Assembly (NCBI RefSeq): GCF_000210295.1 | Contig: NC_026741.1 | Coordinates: forward strand, 1,612,001 to 1,676,000 | Origin: Trypanosoma brucei gambiense DAL972 | Taxonomy: Eukaryota > Euglenozoa > Kinetoplastea > Trypanosomatida > Trypanosomatidae | Length of the DNA: 64,000 bases | Direction of reading: 5' to 3' | In this document: positions 30,545 through 40,208 of the stretch, in pieces | Layout: each line of letters begins with the position of its first letter | Position numbering within the stretch: position 1 is the stretch's first letter | Made by a program: the position numbers and the translations under genes | The notes under the pieces: generated by a model | Told to the model about the DNA's origin: nothing | Seen by the model: the letters and a program-made list of their open reading frames with translations, nothing else | Databases searched by the model: none

Positions 30545-31387
30545 ATGTTTGGCACGCCGGTTGAGAATCTGACGGCAAATCAGATCAAGGAAGAACTGCG
30601 AACTCTATACGGTGTCAGCGACTTCTCGGGATGCATTGAGCAAAAGGATCTTCAAGAGAAACTTGAAAAAACACGTGAAACGGAGCTCATCACACACGGA
30701 CTGAAGTATGGCCCGCTTCTGCAAATCGGCAACAGACAAAGCCCCAGTGGTATTGTGACCCTCACACACGGTTTGGGGGACTCCGCCAATGGTTGGGAGA
30801 GTGTTGCAGTGGAGCTTTCACGGCGCCTCCCACATCTTTTGTTTTTACTCCCAACAGCATCCATGCAGCCCGTCGGTATTAATGGAGGAGCAGTTATGAA
30901 TTCATGGTATGATATCAGAAATGTGAACTCAGGGAATGGAGTAACGGAGGATGCTGAGGCCATCATAATGTCAGCCAATTACCTCAAAAGTCTCGCATAC
31001 ACCGCGTCACGGCGCTACCAAGTACCTGCTGGTCGCGTGGTGTATGCCGGATTCTCGCAAGGTGCTGTTATTTCGCTCGCCGCAGGCCTGACCGCTCGCA
31101 TTGCACCAGCAGGTGTGGCTGCCTTGTCGGGATATTTCGCTGCCGCGGAGAAAATATTGCCGCAGCTGTGCAACAAAAGTCTACCAGTGCTCCTCTGCCA
31201 CGGCACGATGGACAACATCATCCCTTTCAGTGCGGCTGAGAAAACTAAGGAAACGTTGGAGAGCCTTGGCGTGGGCCCCGTCACGCTCTATTCCTACCCA
31301 ATGGAGCACTCCTCTCATCCCAAAGAAATTAATGACCTTGAGAAGTTTTTGCAGCAAGTCCTCCCCGGACCTTCATCGAAATCGTAA
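30545..31387 (+). CDS. Acyl-protein thioesterase / carboxylesterase (APT1-LYPLA family) with N-terminal helical extension
   Basis: A 280-residue alpha/beta hydrolase. The frame opens at a TTG upstream, but the first ATG is at 30545. Seen: the oxyanion segment LTHGLGDSANGW, the nucleophile elbow GFSQG with Ser171, the acid Asp223 in HGTMDNIIP, and the base His255 in PMEHSSHP, all in the APT1 order. Such enzymes remove palmitate from protein cysteines or act as lysophospholipases, usually in the cytosol. About 50 residues at the N-terminus (LTANQIKEELRTLYGVSDFS, then CIEQKDLQEKLEK) are extra relative to human LYPLA1 (230 residues). They resemble the SAP-like helical pair with a CxxK/E-type turn found at the ends of MANF/ARMET proteins and in several trypanosomatid proteins. 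Confidence 0.88.
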   Translation: MFGTPVENLTANQIKEELRTLYGVSDFSGCIEQKDLQEKLEKTRETELITHGLKYGPLLQIGNRQSPSGIVTLTHGLGDSANGWESVAVELSRRLPHLLFLLPTASMQPVGINGGAVMNSWYDIRNVNSGNGVTEDAEAIIMSANYLKSLAYTASRRYQVPAGRVVYAGFSQGAVISLAAGLTARIAPAGVAALSGYFAAAEKILPQLCNKSLPVLLCHGTMDNIIPFSAAEKTKETLESLGVGPVTLYSYPMEHSSHPKEINDLEKFLQQVLPGPSSKS

Positions 31388-31982
31388 TTTTTGTGGAGTT
31401 GTAAGAAAGAGAGGTGAATGCCAGAAGCGGCTGCCACAATGTTGAGGAAAGTAAATATGGCGCGTCACCTGAGAGAGAGAGAGAGAGAGGAAAGGGGGGG
31501 GGAAAAAAAGGTGGAAAGAAAGGTCAGAAATGCAGGAAAATACAAAAATAAGGATGAGTTCAGGAATGTCACTCCCAGAAGGTAACGTAACTATCTCCAA
31601 CAGGTATTGCTAGTCCCGTTGGCAGGCATGAAATGAGTTTTATTTAACCAGAATGTTTGCTGTGACTCATTATCACAGTCGTTTCTTTGTTTAACTTTGG
31701 AGTTTTTCTTCCCCTTTCCTCGGGACATCTTAAGGCGTCTGGTGACTGATTGCCTTGTCCTCAACGCTGTTATTGCAGATGCTCTCATTTCACACGCGCG
31801 CACACATCGTAAAAATATTTTTTTGAAAAAAAAAAGAAGAAAAAAACGAGGAGCGTATTTACCGGGTGCCGTAGGAGCAAGCACCAAAACACGTTTGCAT
31901 TATAAGGCGCCGTTGCGCCGACTGTCTTGCAATTTGTGGCCGCGGCCACTTCCACCTGCGTCACTCAGAACTTCAATAGGAC
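31388..31982. other. Intergenic: 3' UTR and acceptor region
   Basis: No supported gene. It holds (GA)n at 31470-31489, then G and A runs. A pyrimidine tract at 31681-31725 has AG at 31733-31734, a candidate acceptor, and an A-rich stretch lies at 31826-31848. Confidence 0.55.
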
Positions 31983-32693
31983 ATGCGCCACTCCGTGAAG
32001 TGTTTAGCGGGTATCATGTTCACCACCCGGAGTCCACTACGGTCAGGCTACAAATATTTCGAAGATATGTTCCCCAAGCACGAGCCGGCACCTCGGTACA
32101 ACACCTACGAGGAACAACAGCGAGGCGCCACTGTTAAGTCATTAGAGCCACGGCGTCAACTTAGCGAGTCGGAGAAGCTCCACCATTTGCACGACTGGAA
32201 GAAAGAACAAGATGGCTTAACGCCTCCACCAGAGTTTGGTTGGCCAGAGGAGTGGGGTCCGGAACCCGGTGAAGAGGGCCATAGCGAGTGGTACAAGAAA
32301 AATCGCGTATATATGTCATATGAAGAAAAGGCAAAATATGACTTCCGTTTAGGTGTTCCGGTAGAGAAAAACTCGATGAGACATCAGGAAATGCCGTACC
32401 ACCGCCGTATGAAGGCCGCCTACCACAACCTACAGGAGGACAAACCGCAATGGTTCGACCCCCGGCAACGGAAATATTGGGCCCAATACTCTTACGAAGA
32501 TCAGCGTGACTCTGTGGCTAAGTCAAGGGATGATTACTTGCGCGAGTGGTTGGATAAGCCGGATGTTACACAAGAAAATGTGGCGAAGAAAATTGGTGAC
32601 TACAACGGTACAGCGAAGCACCAGAGTGTGAAACCGGTGCAAAGGCGGCCAGAGTGGGAGTTGGCTCCCCTACAGGGGAAGAAGAGTGATTGA
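31983..32693 (+). CDS. Probable mitochondrial protein, kinetoplastid-type, unknown function
   Basis: A 236-residue protein. The first 30 residues (MRHSVKCLAGIMFTTRSPLR) lack acidic residues and carry several Arg/Lys and Ser/Thr, typical of a mitochondrial targeting signal. The rest is highly charged and unusually rich in Trp, Tyr and Glu (for example FGWPEEWGPEP, PQWFDPRQRKYWAQYSYED), with no membrane span. Such composition is common among kinetoplastid-specific subunits of mitochondrial ribosomes and respiratory complexes. Assignment to either is inference. No catalytic motif is seen and I do not recognise the family. Confidence 0.75.
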   Translation: MRHSVKCLAGIMFTTRSPLRSGYKYFEDMFPKHEPAPRYNTYEEQQRGATVKSLEPRRQLSESEKLHHLHDWKKEQDGLTPPPEFGWPEEWGPEPGEEGHSEWYKKNRVYMSYEEKAKYDFRLGVPVEKNSMRHQEMPYHRRMKAAYHNLQEDKPQWFDPRQRKYWAQYSYEDQRDSVAKSRDDYLREWLDKPDVTQENVAKKIGDYNGTAKHQSVKPVQRRPEWELAPLQGKKSD

Positions 32694-33042
32694 AAACTTC
32701 ATTGCTAAGCATCGGAAAGGAAAGAGTGGTGACCTGTTGCGGTATAACGACGGGTGCATTGTCTTCTTTGGAAAGCGAAGGAGGTATAATGACTCTTTTG
32801 CTTGTACTGTAGCTATCGAATTAACGTGTGGTTATGACCGAAGTAGAAGGGTGACGCAATTCAACAATCTCATCTGCCATCTTACCACTGTGCAAAACCG
32901 TCATTCATCTCCCATTTATTGTCGCATCATCTGTGGAGAAGTGCAGAAAGAGGAACGAACGCACTAAAAGGTCCCCTAAGTAAGACAAAGCAAAAAACAA
33001 AAAAAGGACGACAGAACCACGGCGAATCAACACGACAAAGTG
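32694..33042. other. Intergenic: short 3' UTR and leader
   Basis: No supported gene. Pyrimidine-rich stretch at about 32890-32930; A/G-rich leader before the next start codon. Confidence 0.5.
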
Positions 33043-34467
33043 ATGCATCTTGTGAGGAAGGGGAGAGTCGCCGTAGGCGCCAGTATCGTCGGGACGCTTC
33101 GCTTTCAGGCCGACAAAGTGTCAATTTTTCGCCATCATAGCACAACAACTCCTAGTCCAAGGACGACGCAACCAAAGATGCATACACTCAGTGAAAATAA
33201 AGCGGACGCCTCCGCCTACGCATTTGGTGACGATCTTGCCAACTACTCTTCTTTACGGCACAACTTCTACTTGTTACTGCACGGCCGGCGCATGTGGTTG
33301 CCGTTGGTCATGCTGGGTATATACAATGTTCTTGCGCCGCTGTACCTCACCACCTGGATCACTAATGCCCTTTATTGGAGTGGATGTATTTTACTGCAGC
33401 GCTACAGCGTGCGGGGACGAATGAACCGCCTCCGAAAGGACTTCACTGACCATGTTTGCGTTGTTACGGGTGGAACAAGTGGTATTGGGCTCTACACCGC
33501 CATGCAGCTGTGGGAAATGGGAGCTCACGTAGTGGTCGCCTCCCGTCCAGGAAAGGAAACAGAGACAAGAGAGTTTATTCGGAAAAACTGTCGGCTCCCA
33601 AAGGAGTCAGAGGAGGACACACCACTGGAACGCTTGACCTTTGTGTCGGTTGATTTATCAGATCAATTGGAGGTCATGGCAGCGGCCGCCCGCATTAAGG
33701 GAATGTTCGATAACCGCGTAGACTTGTTGGTGAATTCCGCCGCTGTGTGGCGCGAGGTGCCGAACGCAACGCGACAGGGTCTCGAAGAGCATATTGCAAC
33801 CAACTTCCTTGGCCCATTCCATCTAACAGAGGCGTTACTGCCATCACTGCGTCGGTCACGTCGCGGCGGCCGCATTGTTTACGTTACATGTGCATCGCAT
33901 AACGGTGTTCGTCGTGCCGATGTTGTTCGCGAGCGAATGACCCTGAAACCATCAGAAGATACACAGCAGCTAACGGCACGCTGCTACAGCGCGTCAAAGC
34001 TGGGTAATATTTACCATGTTCAGTCCCTAGCCGCGAGGCGCTACGAAGGTATTCCACTGAACACGCCTTCGGCTGACCTGCGGCCAGTGGATGTTTGTGC
34101 TGTTGATCCAGGGTTCTGTGCGACAGGTCACACATGGCGAGAGAGTCCACCATTTCTTGGCACGGGTTTGTTGGGCCGCGCCCTTCGCTCATTATGGATG
34201 AAGGACGGCTATGAGGGAAGCCAAACAGTAGTGAATTGTTGCGTGCGGGAAGATCTGGAAAGTGGCGGTTTTTACGCAGCATGCATGTGCATGCCGTCAG
34301 GTCTCAGTCGCCGGGCGCACGACTCCAAGAGTTGTCGCGAGGTGATGCAGTGGGCAATGGCGAAAGCAATTGCGAGGTACTACACCGTAAGGCCGCGAGC
34401 AGATAACAAAGGGGACACCAGCAACAGTGTTAGTAATAACCTTAGTAAGGTTAGCAGTGCGAACTGA
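33043..34467 (+). CDS. Short-chain dehydrogenase/reductase, membrane anchored (first of a tandem pair)
   Basis: A 474-residue protein, starting at the ATG at 33043. A basic, Ser/Thr-rich N-terminus (RHHSTTT near 31-37) suggests a mitochondrial or other targeting signal. One or two hydrophobic segments lie near 85-125 (WLPLVMLGIYNVLAPLYL). A classical SDR domain follows: the NAD(P)-binding TGGTSGIG near 142, LLVNSAA in place of the usual NNAG, and a YxxxK catalytic pair at Tyr315-Lys319 (YSASK). It resembles retinol-dehydrogenase/WWOX-type extended SDRs; the substrate is unknown. The next gene shares the layout and active-site spacing, so the two are tandem paralogues. The Arg residues after the first beta strand (VVVASRPGKE) suggest NADP(H) preference, which is inference. 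Confidence 0.85.
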   Translation: MHLVRKGRVAVGASIVGTLRFQADKVSIFRHHSTTTPSPRTTQPKMHTLSENKADASAYAFGDDLANYSSLRHNFYLLLHGRRMWLPLVMLGIYNVLAPLYLTTWITNALYWSGCILLQRYSVRGRMNRLRKDFTDHVCVVTGGTSGIGLYTAMQLWEMGAHVVVASRPGKETETREFIRKNCRLPKESEEDTPLERLTFVSVDLSDQLEVMAAAARIKGMFDNRVDLLVNSAAVWREVPNATRQGLEEHIATNFLGPFHLTEALLPSLRRSRRGGRIVYVTCASHNGVRRADVVRERMTLKPSEDTQQLTARCYSASKLGNIYHVQSLAARRYEGIPLNTPSADLRPVDVCAVDPGFCATGHTWRESPPFLGTGLLGRALRSLWMKDGYEGSQTVVNCCVREDLESGGFYAACMCMPSGLSRRAHDSKSCREVMQWAMAKAIARYYTVRPRADNKGDTSNSVSNNLSKVSSAN

Positions 34468-35032
34468 TCATTGAGGCAATCGCTGAAAGCCGTGCCAGGA
34501 GATGACACCTCATTTTTTCGTGGGTTTAAAGGGTTGTTGTTTTTTTTTTTTAATGAATACATACCGATTCGTTTAGTTTATCGTCACTGTCTATAACTTT
34601 CTTACTTTGTATTTTAATGTTTAAAGTACAGAACTGTGCAACGTTCCGATCAACAAGCGATCGGATTCAGTTCGTGCCAGAGGAGTAATGCTATGCAGTT
34701 GCATGTCATTCGTTTCTTGGCACACCATCACGTTGTAGACGCATGCGAGGCCGCGAGCAGCGCGTTCTGTTTTGTTTGGTGGCATCTATTCTTCCTCGTT
34801 CAAATCTTGTGCCACTCGCTGGTGTTGTTTGTTTGTTTTTTCCGTGACTTGTCAACAATGCAAGATGCGTACGCAGCTATAGTAGAGGACGTTCCCGTGT
34901 ACATATACCGACACCAAAAACTCCATTGAATTGTGGAGAGACGAGGGTGTAGAGGGGAAATTGTTGGAAGGAACACTTACCATAACGTATCAACATAGAC
35001 ACGAAGAAAGACGGGAGTAGGGCGATTACCTA
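34468..35032. other. Intergenic between the two SDR genes
   Basis: No supported gene. A frame at 34636-34929 has a hydrophobic stretch but opens at GTG, has no early ATG and is probably chance. T runs lie at 34540-34550; T/G-rich pyrimidine stretches at 34770-34850 may hold the acceptor. Confidence 0.5.
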
Positions 35033-36529
35033 ATGCCATTCCAGCTAAGCCGTCGTCTCGTGGTAGCTTCAGTGCGACAAATGCGCGTCAGAATTCCGTG
35101 CAGCCGATGTTATTGTTTGTACGAGAGCTGCCGGAGCTACCGACAGACGCCGTCTCTCTTTCCTCCACGTAAACTTTCCCAGGCAAAACAGAAGCCGTTG
35201 TTCCCTGGCATGTATCGCACGGTGAGACTGTTTGATGGTGAGCACACATACCATTACGGCCGGCACACCTACACTATCATGCGGGAGAGCCTCACATTTG
35301 CCATCATACCACTTGGTTGCGTAGCTGCTTATGCCGCCACTTACTTTGATCCCTTTGCGGCGGTTCCACTAGAACTTCAAGGGGCTTATCTCGTATTTCT
35401 TCTTATTGGTTCACGGTTGTACGCCCGCGGTCGCAGTTGTCGGACCGTAAAGGATCTTACGGGTCGCCATGCGGTTGTTACGGGCGGCACCAGCGGCATT
35501 GGGAAGGAAACGGCGGCCCGACTTGCTGCAGCGGGCGCCGATGTAACTGTTTTAGCCCGTAGCAGCTCCCATGCTGAGGCAGCGATAACCTACATAAGGC
35601 GTTCCGCTCATTGTGAAGGACAAGTGGTGCAATTTACCCCACTTGACCTCTCAGACTTTCTTGCAGTGCGCGATTACTGTAGGAGACTTCGTCATACCAA
35701 CACGCGACTAGATATTTTGGTCAACTGCGCTGGGGTTATGCACCAACGGCAAGTGATGTCACGCTGCGGTGACGATGAACAGCTGGCTGTGAACCTGCTT
35801 GGGCCGTACCTATTGACAGAAGGACTCCTTCCACTTATCGCAGAGAGCGGTGGCCGGATTGTAAACGTTTCGTGCTCTGCCCATGTAGCAGTGAGAGGAA
35901 ATATTGTGCAAACGTACCTTTCGGGTCGGGGGGTGTGGTCTCCACGAGTGCGTGGGAAGTTCGATGGACTTGAACAGTATGGGCTCACAAAACTTGGCTG
36001 CATTTACCACGCACAAGAACTCGCTAGTCGTTCCTACCACTCCACAACGAAAGGAAATGCATCATTTTGTCCAACCGATACGTCCCACCCCTCACTGGGC
36101 TCAAGTGCCATCAACAAAGGTAGTAACTTAAACCTTTATCATTACAAACATAACAGCGGCAACCGAGCGAGTAATAACAACGACAGCGGAGACGCGGGAG
36201 GTGATGATGAAGCTGGCGCGCCAAATTACACAACCTGTGTAGCCGTCCCAGGTGGTGTAGTGACTGGTATATACCGTTATGTGCCTCTTGCTGCCACATT
36301 TCGTTGGTTCCGTTGGATATACCTCCTCTTCATGCGTAGTGCCCGTGAAGGGAGTCAGACAGTAGTGGATTGCTGTCTAAGGGATGATATTGTGAATGGT
36401 GGGTACTATCAGAACTGTCGCTACGCACCCAGTGGACTTTCCGCCGCAGCCTGCAACATAGAAGAGCGGAAGAATGTTCTCACGTGGGTGAGACGTAAAA
36501 TGCAACCATATATGCAATGGGATAGATAA
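35033..36529 (+). CDS. Short-chain dehydrogenase/reductase, membrane anchored (second of a tandem pair)
   Basis: A 498-residue SDR paralogous to the preceding gene. The N-terminus (MPFQLSRRLVVASVRQMRVR) is basic and lacks acids, like an organellar targeting signal. Hydrophobic segments lie near 88-107 and 114-126. The SDR core has TGGTSGIG near 149, LVNCAGVM, and the catalytic pair Tyr316-Lys320 (YGLTK). Between the active-site helix and the following strand there is an insert of about 60 residues (about 340-400) rich in Ser, Asn, Gly and Asp (RASNNNDSGDAGGDDEAG). The insert is absent from its neighbour and is probably a surface loop. Substrate unknown. Confidence 0.85.
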   Translation: MPFQLSRRLVVASVRQMRVRIPCSRCYCLYESCRSYRQTPSLFPPRKLSQAKQKPLFPGMYRTVRLFDGEHTYHYGRHTYTIMRESLTFAIIPLGCVAAYAATYFDPFAAVPLELQGAYLVFLLIGSRLYARGRSCRTVKDLTGRHAVVTGGTSGIGKETAARLAAAGADVTVLARSSSHAEAAITYIRRSAHCEGQVVQFTPLDLSDFLAVRDYCRRLRHTNTRLDILVNCAGVMHQRQVMSRCGDDEQLAVNLLGPYLLTEGLLPLIAESGGRIVNVSCSAHVAVRGNIVQTYLSGRGVWSPRVRGKFDGLEQYGLTKLGCIYHAQELASRSYHSTTKGNASFCPTDTSHPSLGSSAINKGSNLNLYHYKHNSGNRASNNNDSGDAGGDDEAGAPNYTTCVAVPGGVVTGIYRYVPLAATFRWFRWIYLLFMRSAREGSQTVVDCCLRDDIVNGGYYQNCRYAPSGLSAAACNIEERKNVLTWVRRKMQPYMQWDR

Positions 36530-37078
36530 AGTGCTTGAGCGGTAGGCTTATAAATGAATTTGGTGGTGAAGGTAAAGTTCAGTGTGTATGATTGTTTTAC
36601 ATGTTATTTGTTACAGATTCATTATTATTATTATTATTATTGTTGTTGTTGTTGTTGTTGTTGTCACTACTTTTTTTTTTAAAATCCGCGAACGAAATAA
36701 GAGTGAAAATGGACAGTGCCTTGTGAACCTAAAGTGCCACGTAGTGTTGTCGCTTAGTCTGGAGCTACATTGTATACCAAACACTTTCTCGCACCACTCG
36801 TTTCTTTTTTTTTGGTTTGGTTCGGTTTTGTCTTGCGTGTTCGGTTTCCTTTTCCCTCCTTTGGGTAAAGTATTAGCACGCTAAAGAAAAGATCAACGGC
36901 AGAGTCCCCCTTTTTTTGTTTTTGTTTTTGAATTGCTTTTAGCGGCGCGGAACTCACAAAAGTTCGCACAACCTAAACGCATACACAGCACATCAAAGTG
37001 GAAGAAAAAAAAAAGAAGGAAGACTTCAAAATAACAATAACAATTTAAAAGAAATAACAAGTAATACCAACTACAGCA
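36530..37078. other. Intergenic: 3' UTR and acceptor region
   Basis: No supported gene. It holds (ATT)n then (GTT)n at 36617-36664, a T-run/A-run junction at 36671-36684, and a pyrimidine tract at 36797-36865 with AG at about 36870. An A-rich leader follows. Confidence 0.55.
36617..36664. repeat. Compound (ATT)n(GTT)n microsatellite
   Basis: About seven ATT units pass directly into about eight GTT units, in the 3' flank of the second SDR gene. Confidence 0.8.
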
Positions 37079-37396
37079 ATGGTAAAGTTGACTCATGAAG
37101 ATACGCAGCGCATCAAAACTGCTTTTCTCTCTTATTCACAGGGTCAACCGAAGGTGACGGAGCAGATGATGGACCAACTTATTTGTGGTGCCATTCCGGG
37201 AATTTCATGGGAAGAACTTCAGGCAAAGAAGGGCCCCAAGGCAGCGCAGGGATATGACCGCAGCGCGTTCTTTTCATTGGTTACTTCTGACGACCGGTAC
37301 GTGCAGTTTATTGTCGCCAACTTCCCCCCAGCACCTGAAGAGGAAAAGGCGCCGCAGGTCGATGCATTGGAATTGAAAACTGCAAAGGGTTTCTAA
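37079..37396 (+). CDS. Small conserved-looking acidic/basic protein, unknown function
   Basis: A 105-residue protein from the first ATG after an A-rich leader. It is gene-like in composition, helical at the start (THEDTQRIKTAFLSYSQG) and has an ordered-looking middle (DRSAFFSLVTSDDRYVQFIV). The tail is Pro/Glu/Lys-rich. There is no signal peptide, membrane span or known catalytic motif. The helix-loop pattern is vaguely EF-hand- or TPPP-like, but no calcium loop is present. I do not recognise the family. Confidence 0.65.
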   Translation: MVKLTHEDTQRIKTAFLSYSQGQPKVTEQMMDQLICGAIPGISWEELQAKKGPKAAQGYDRSAFFSLVTSDDRYVQFIVANFPPAPEEEKAPQVDALELKTAKGF

Positions 37397-37872
37397 GTTG
37401 TGCAGTTGTGCCGGTGCCGGTGCCGGGAAGCGAAAAAAAAAAAAGAAGAAAAAAGGAAAGATTTCTCAAGAGGAGCTGCAGGAAGAAATGCGGATGAAGC
37501 GAACCCGTATGCGAACTAATGGGAAAATCACATACAAGTGAAGAGATGAATATATATATAGAGAGAGAGAGGAGTTGCTACGGCACTTGATGATACATAT
37601 GTAAGTGAGCCAACTCATATGCGTGTACGTGCATGGATGTGTGTATATAAAGGAAAGTTAGGTGGAGTAAGAATTCATACACACGCACATATACATATAT
37701 TTTTATTTATGGATATTTTCTGTGAAGGTGCTGGCTCCACTAAAGTAATAGAGGGAATGAGAAGGTTGGTTAGAGGAATAAGTGCCTGTACCTGAATGTG
37801 GACCTTGTATTGTTGTTGTTGTTGATCTTGTTTCCTTTTCCACGAACCCTTCAATATATACCACCTTCTTTC

Positions 37873-37873
<1 letters not shown>

Positions 37874-37918
<45 letters not shown>
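37874..37918. repeat. Compound (TA)15(TG)7 microsatellite
   Basis: Thirty bases of alternating T and A pass directly into seven TG units. It is the longest TA tract in the window. Confidence 0.85.
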
Positions 37919-38119
37919 ACATGTATGTGTGTCTGAAAGGCATATAATAAAGCTTATATCAAATATGTTGTTGTTTTTTTTTTTTTTTCGTTGCTTATGG
38001 ATCATCCCTTACCCGCGTTTCCGCGATCGTGTGATGAACTTTTCGTTCTATTTATGATAGCGGTTTCTACTGTATTTGTTAGCGACCCGTGGCTCTTGTT
38101 TATATATCTTTATGGGCAT

Positions 38120-38153
38120 TTCCTTTTTTTTTTTTTACGTATATGTGATGAAG
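38120..38153 (+). promoter_or_regulatory. Probable spliced-leader acceptor for the RRM gene
   Basis: CC followed by about 14 T's, then the first AG at 38152-38153, only 14 nt before the ATG at 38167. Confidence 0.6.
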
Positions 38154-38166
38154 GAAGGATTGAACA

Positions 38167-39886
38167 ATGGAAGACAATCTTGCGGCAGAAATTGCGCGAA
38201 TAGAGGCGGAGTTGGAAGCGGACCGACAGCAGCGCGAAAAACAACAACAACAACAACAGCAGCAGCAGCAGCATCAAATGAGCATGCAAAACATGATGCC
38301 CAGCTTTGGTGTATCCGCAGTTCCACAACCAATGCAACATCAACATCAGCAGTCACAACAACAGTCACAACAGCAAATGGGTGTATTGCATGGGCAAGTC
38401 AGTGGTTCAACATCACATGCGCCTGGTCAACCTCACCATTTCTCAAAGGATAGCGATGGGCGATCCATTTTTGTTGGAAATCTTCCTAAAGGTGATAATG
38501 GCGGACCCACAACCACGCCAGAGGAGTTGGCGCATTTATTTGCCGACTGTGGTCCCATCCTCAACTGTACGTTACTGCGCGATCGCACAACTGGTGAGTT
38601 GAAGGGCACGGCATATGTTGAATTTTCCACTTACACCGGAATGGGTAAAGCTATTGATACTAAAAACAACACCATGTTCAAGGGTAGTACTTTAATTGTA
38701 TGTTGACCGTGTGAGTTCCTTTACATAATGGGGCGCACTTTTATGTGTGCGTTCCCTTCAACTTCTCCCCACTTTTCCCCACTCCCCTCTACAAACAGGG
38801 GAACGAACTGAAGGGTGCGAGAAGAAGTGATTGAGTGAATAATAACAACAATAACAACAACAACAACATTTAAGTAAATAAATAAACAAATAATAGTGAA
38901 TAGTAATAGTGGTAATACTAGTAGTGATTTTAATTTCTTTTCTTTTCTTTTTTTTTGTTTTTTTAAAAAAAAAGAAAATCAAAATCAAAATCAAAATAAT
39001 AAAGAGAGTGAAAAACGTTAGCAGCATAATGACACAACCATTGAAAAATGCTTCACAACAAAAACAAACCAAACAATGGAAGAAAAATAATAATAATAAT
39101 AATATACTGGCGCTAACAGTACATACACCACTAAATGAAGTATTGGAAACGGGGTGGAAAGAAAACTTTTATTTAATATATATATATATATATATATCAA
39201 ATTACTGAGCAACAACAAAAATAACAATAGCAACAAAGAAATGCACTAAAAAACAAAAATAAAAAGAGAATATGGGGCTTTAGACCTCTTCTATCGTCAC
39301 CCACCATAGATGGCTTAGATTCACAAAAAAAAAAAAAATAAAAGAAAGAAAGAAAGAATATTGGTACTGTCACCAAAATTAACAAATATAACAATGATAG
39401 TGCAACAGTATCATCCACCAACAAAATATATATAAATATAAATAGCACGCGCAAAAAAAAAAAAAAGAACATACACAAACATTGCGTAAATGCGCTCATT
39501 CACTTACTTGCAATCCCTCAGCCGCTCCCCTCCTCCTCTCTTCATTCTCCTCTCTCATTTTTTTTAAATATATATATACTCATGAATCAATGTGAAATCA
39601 CTTCTTCTTCTTCCCACTCCTCCATTCTTTTTTTTTCTTTAATACTTCGATGGCTGAAAAGGTGACGAAAAAACGCTCATCATTCCGACCGGAACGAGCG
39701 CGTGGTGGACGTGGCGGCGGAGGGACCGGGCGGGGAGCTCAAATGCCTGATCCCTATCAAGCAATGATGGCACTTATGGGAATGGTGGCAGGCGGGGTAA
39801 TGGCGCGTGGTGGACGTGGCGGTGGTCGTGGCAGTCGGGGTGGAAATTCGCAGCGTGTGATGGGTGGATTTCAACCCTTTCAATAA
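38167..39886 (+). CDS. PABPN1-like RRM/RGG RNA-binding protein, predicted two exons (38167-38697 joined to 39662-39886)
   Basis: Read without splicing, the frame stops at 38704-38706, just inside the last RRM strand (GSTLI then V-C-stop). A GTATGT begins at 38698, exactly after the Ile codon. The first AG after the next strong pyrimidine tract is at 39660-39661. Joining the exons keeps phase and gives STLI-VTKKRSSFRPERARGG, the expected RRM end plus basic/RGG tail of nuclear poly(A)-binding protein PABPN1. The product is 251 residues. It has a short coiled helix (about 3-25, LAAEIARIEAELEADRQQRE), a Gln-rich tract with 10 consecutive Gln, and an RRM at about 97-180 (RSIFVGNLPKG as RNP2, KGTAYVEF as RNP1). 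An RGG tail with a Met-rich insert (QAMMALMGMVAGGVMA) completes it. If unspliced, the protein would be a truncated 179-residue RRM. It probably binds nuclear mRNA or poly(A). Confidence 0.75.
38698..39661 (+). other. Predicted conventional (cis-spliced) intron, 964 nt
   Basis: The donor GTATGT (38698-38703) equals the yeast consensus. The acceptor is a C/T tract of about 40 nt (39601-39640) followed by its first AG at 39660-39661; a possible branch site TTAAT lies near 39640-39644. The intron is phase 0. The body is AT-rich, with (TA)n at 39176-39197, a T-run/A-run junction at 38958-38973 and an A run at 39325-39338. The acceptor lies downstream of the only ATG (39650) that could start a separate 78-codon gene. 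Trans-splicing at this AG would therefore remove that ATG, which favours cis-splicing. Confidence 0.75.
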
Positions 39887-40208
39887 ATTTATTTCTCCCC
39901 ATCACCACCACCACCACCACCAGGCCTACTTGTCAATACTTCGGTATCGCATGATGTGAAGAAAAAAGAGGAATGGAAAAAAAAAAATGGAAAAGAGGAA
40001 TAGAAGGAGAAAAGGAAGTGGATGGGTAGTGGAATGGAATGGAATGGAATGGGGGGACAATGACAAAAAAGCGCTGTTTTGACTGTTGTTGTCATTCGCG
40101 GCGTGTTATTGTTTTAATTCCAATAGCCCTCTCATCCTCGACCCCTTTCTTTCTTTTCGCTGTCCTGCTTTTCTTTTTTTTTTTTTTTTACAAAAAAGAC
40201 AAAAAAAC

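Larger units (their letters stand above)
37397..38166. other. Intergenic: 3' UTR and acceptor region with a long (TA)n(TG)n
   Basis: No supported gene. It holds (TA)n at 37874-37904 running into (TG)n to about 37918, (GA)n at 37560-37571, and two T runs (37975-37988 and 38122-38136). The last T run is the acceptor tract of the RRM gene. Confidence 0.6.

Noticed and set aside
34636..34929. 97-codon frame between the SDR genes with a hydrophobic stretch
   Set aside because: It opens at GTG, its first ATG is 20 codons in, there is no acceptor placed to serve it, and the hydrophobic part comes from a T-rich tract.
39650..39886. Separate 78-residue RGG protein gene
   Set aside because: Its ATG lies upstream of the only good acceptor AG (39661), so trans-splicing there would delete the start; the peptide completes the upstream RRM instead. 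It remains the main alternative to the intron model.
40031..40050. (GGAAT)4 as a satellite or centromere-like element
   Set aside because: Only four copies, in ordinary intergenic DNA with many other short microsatellites.
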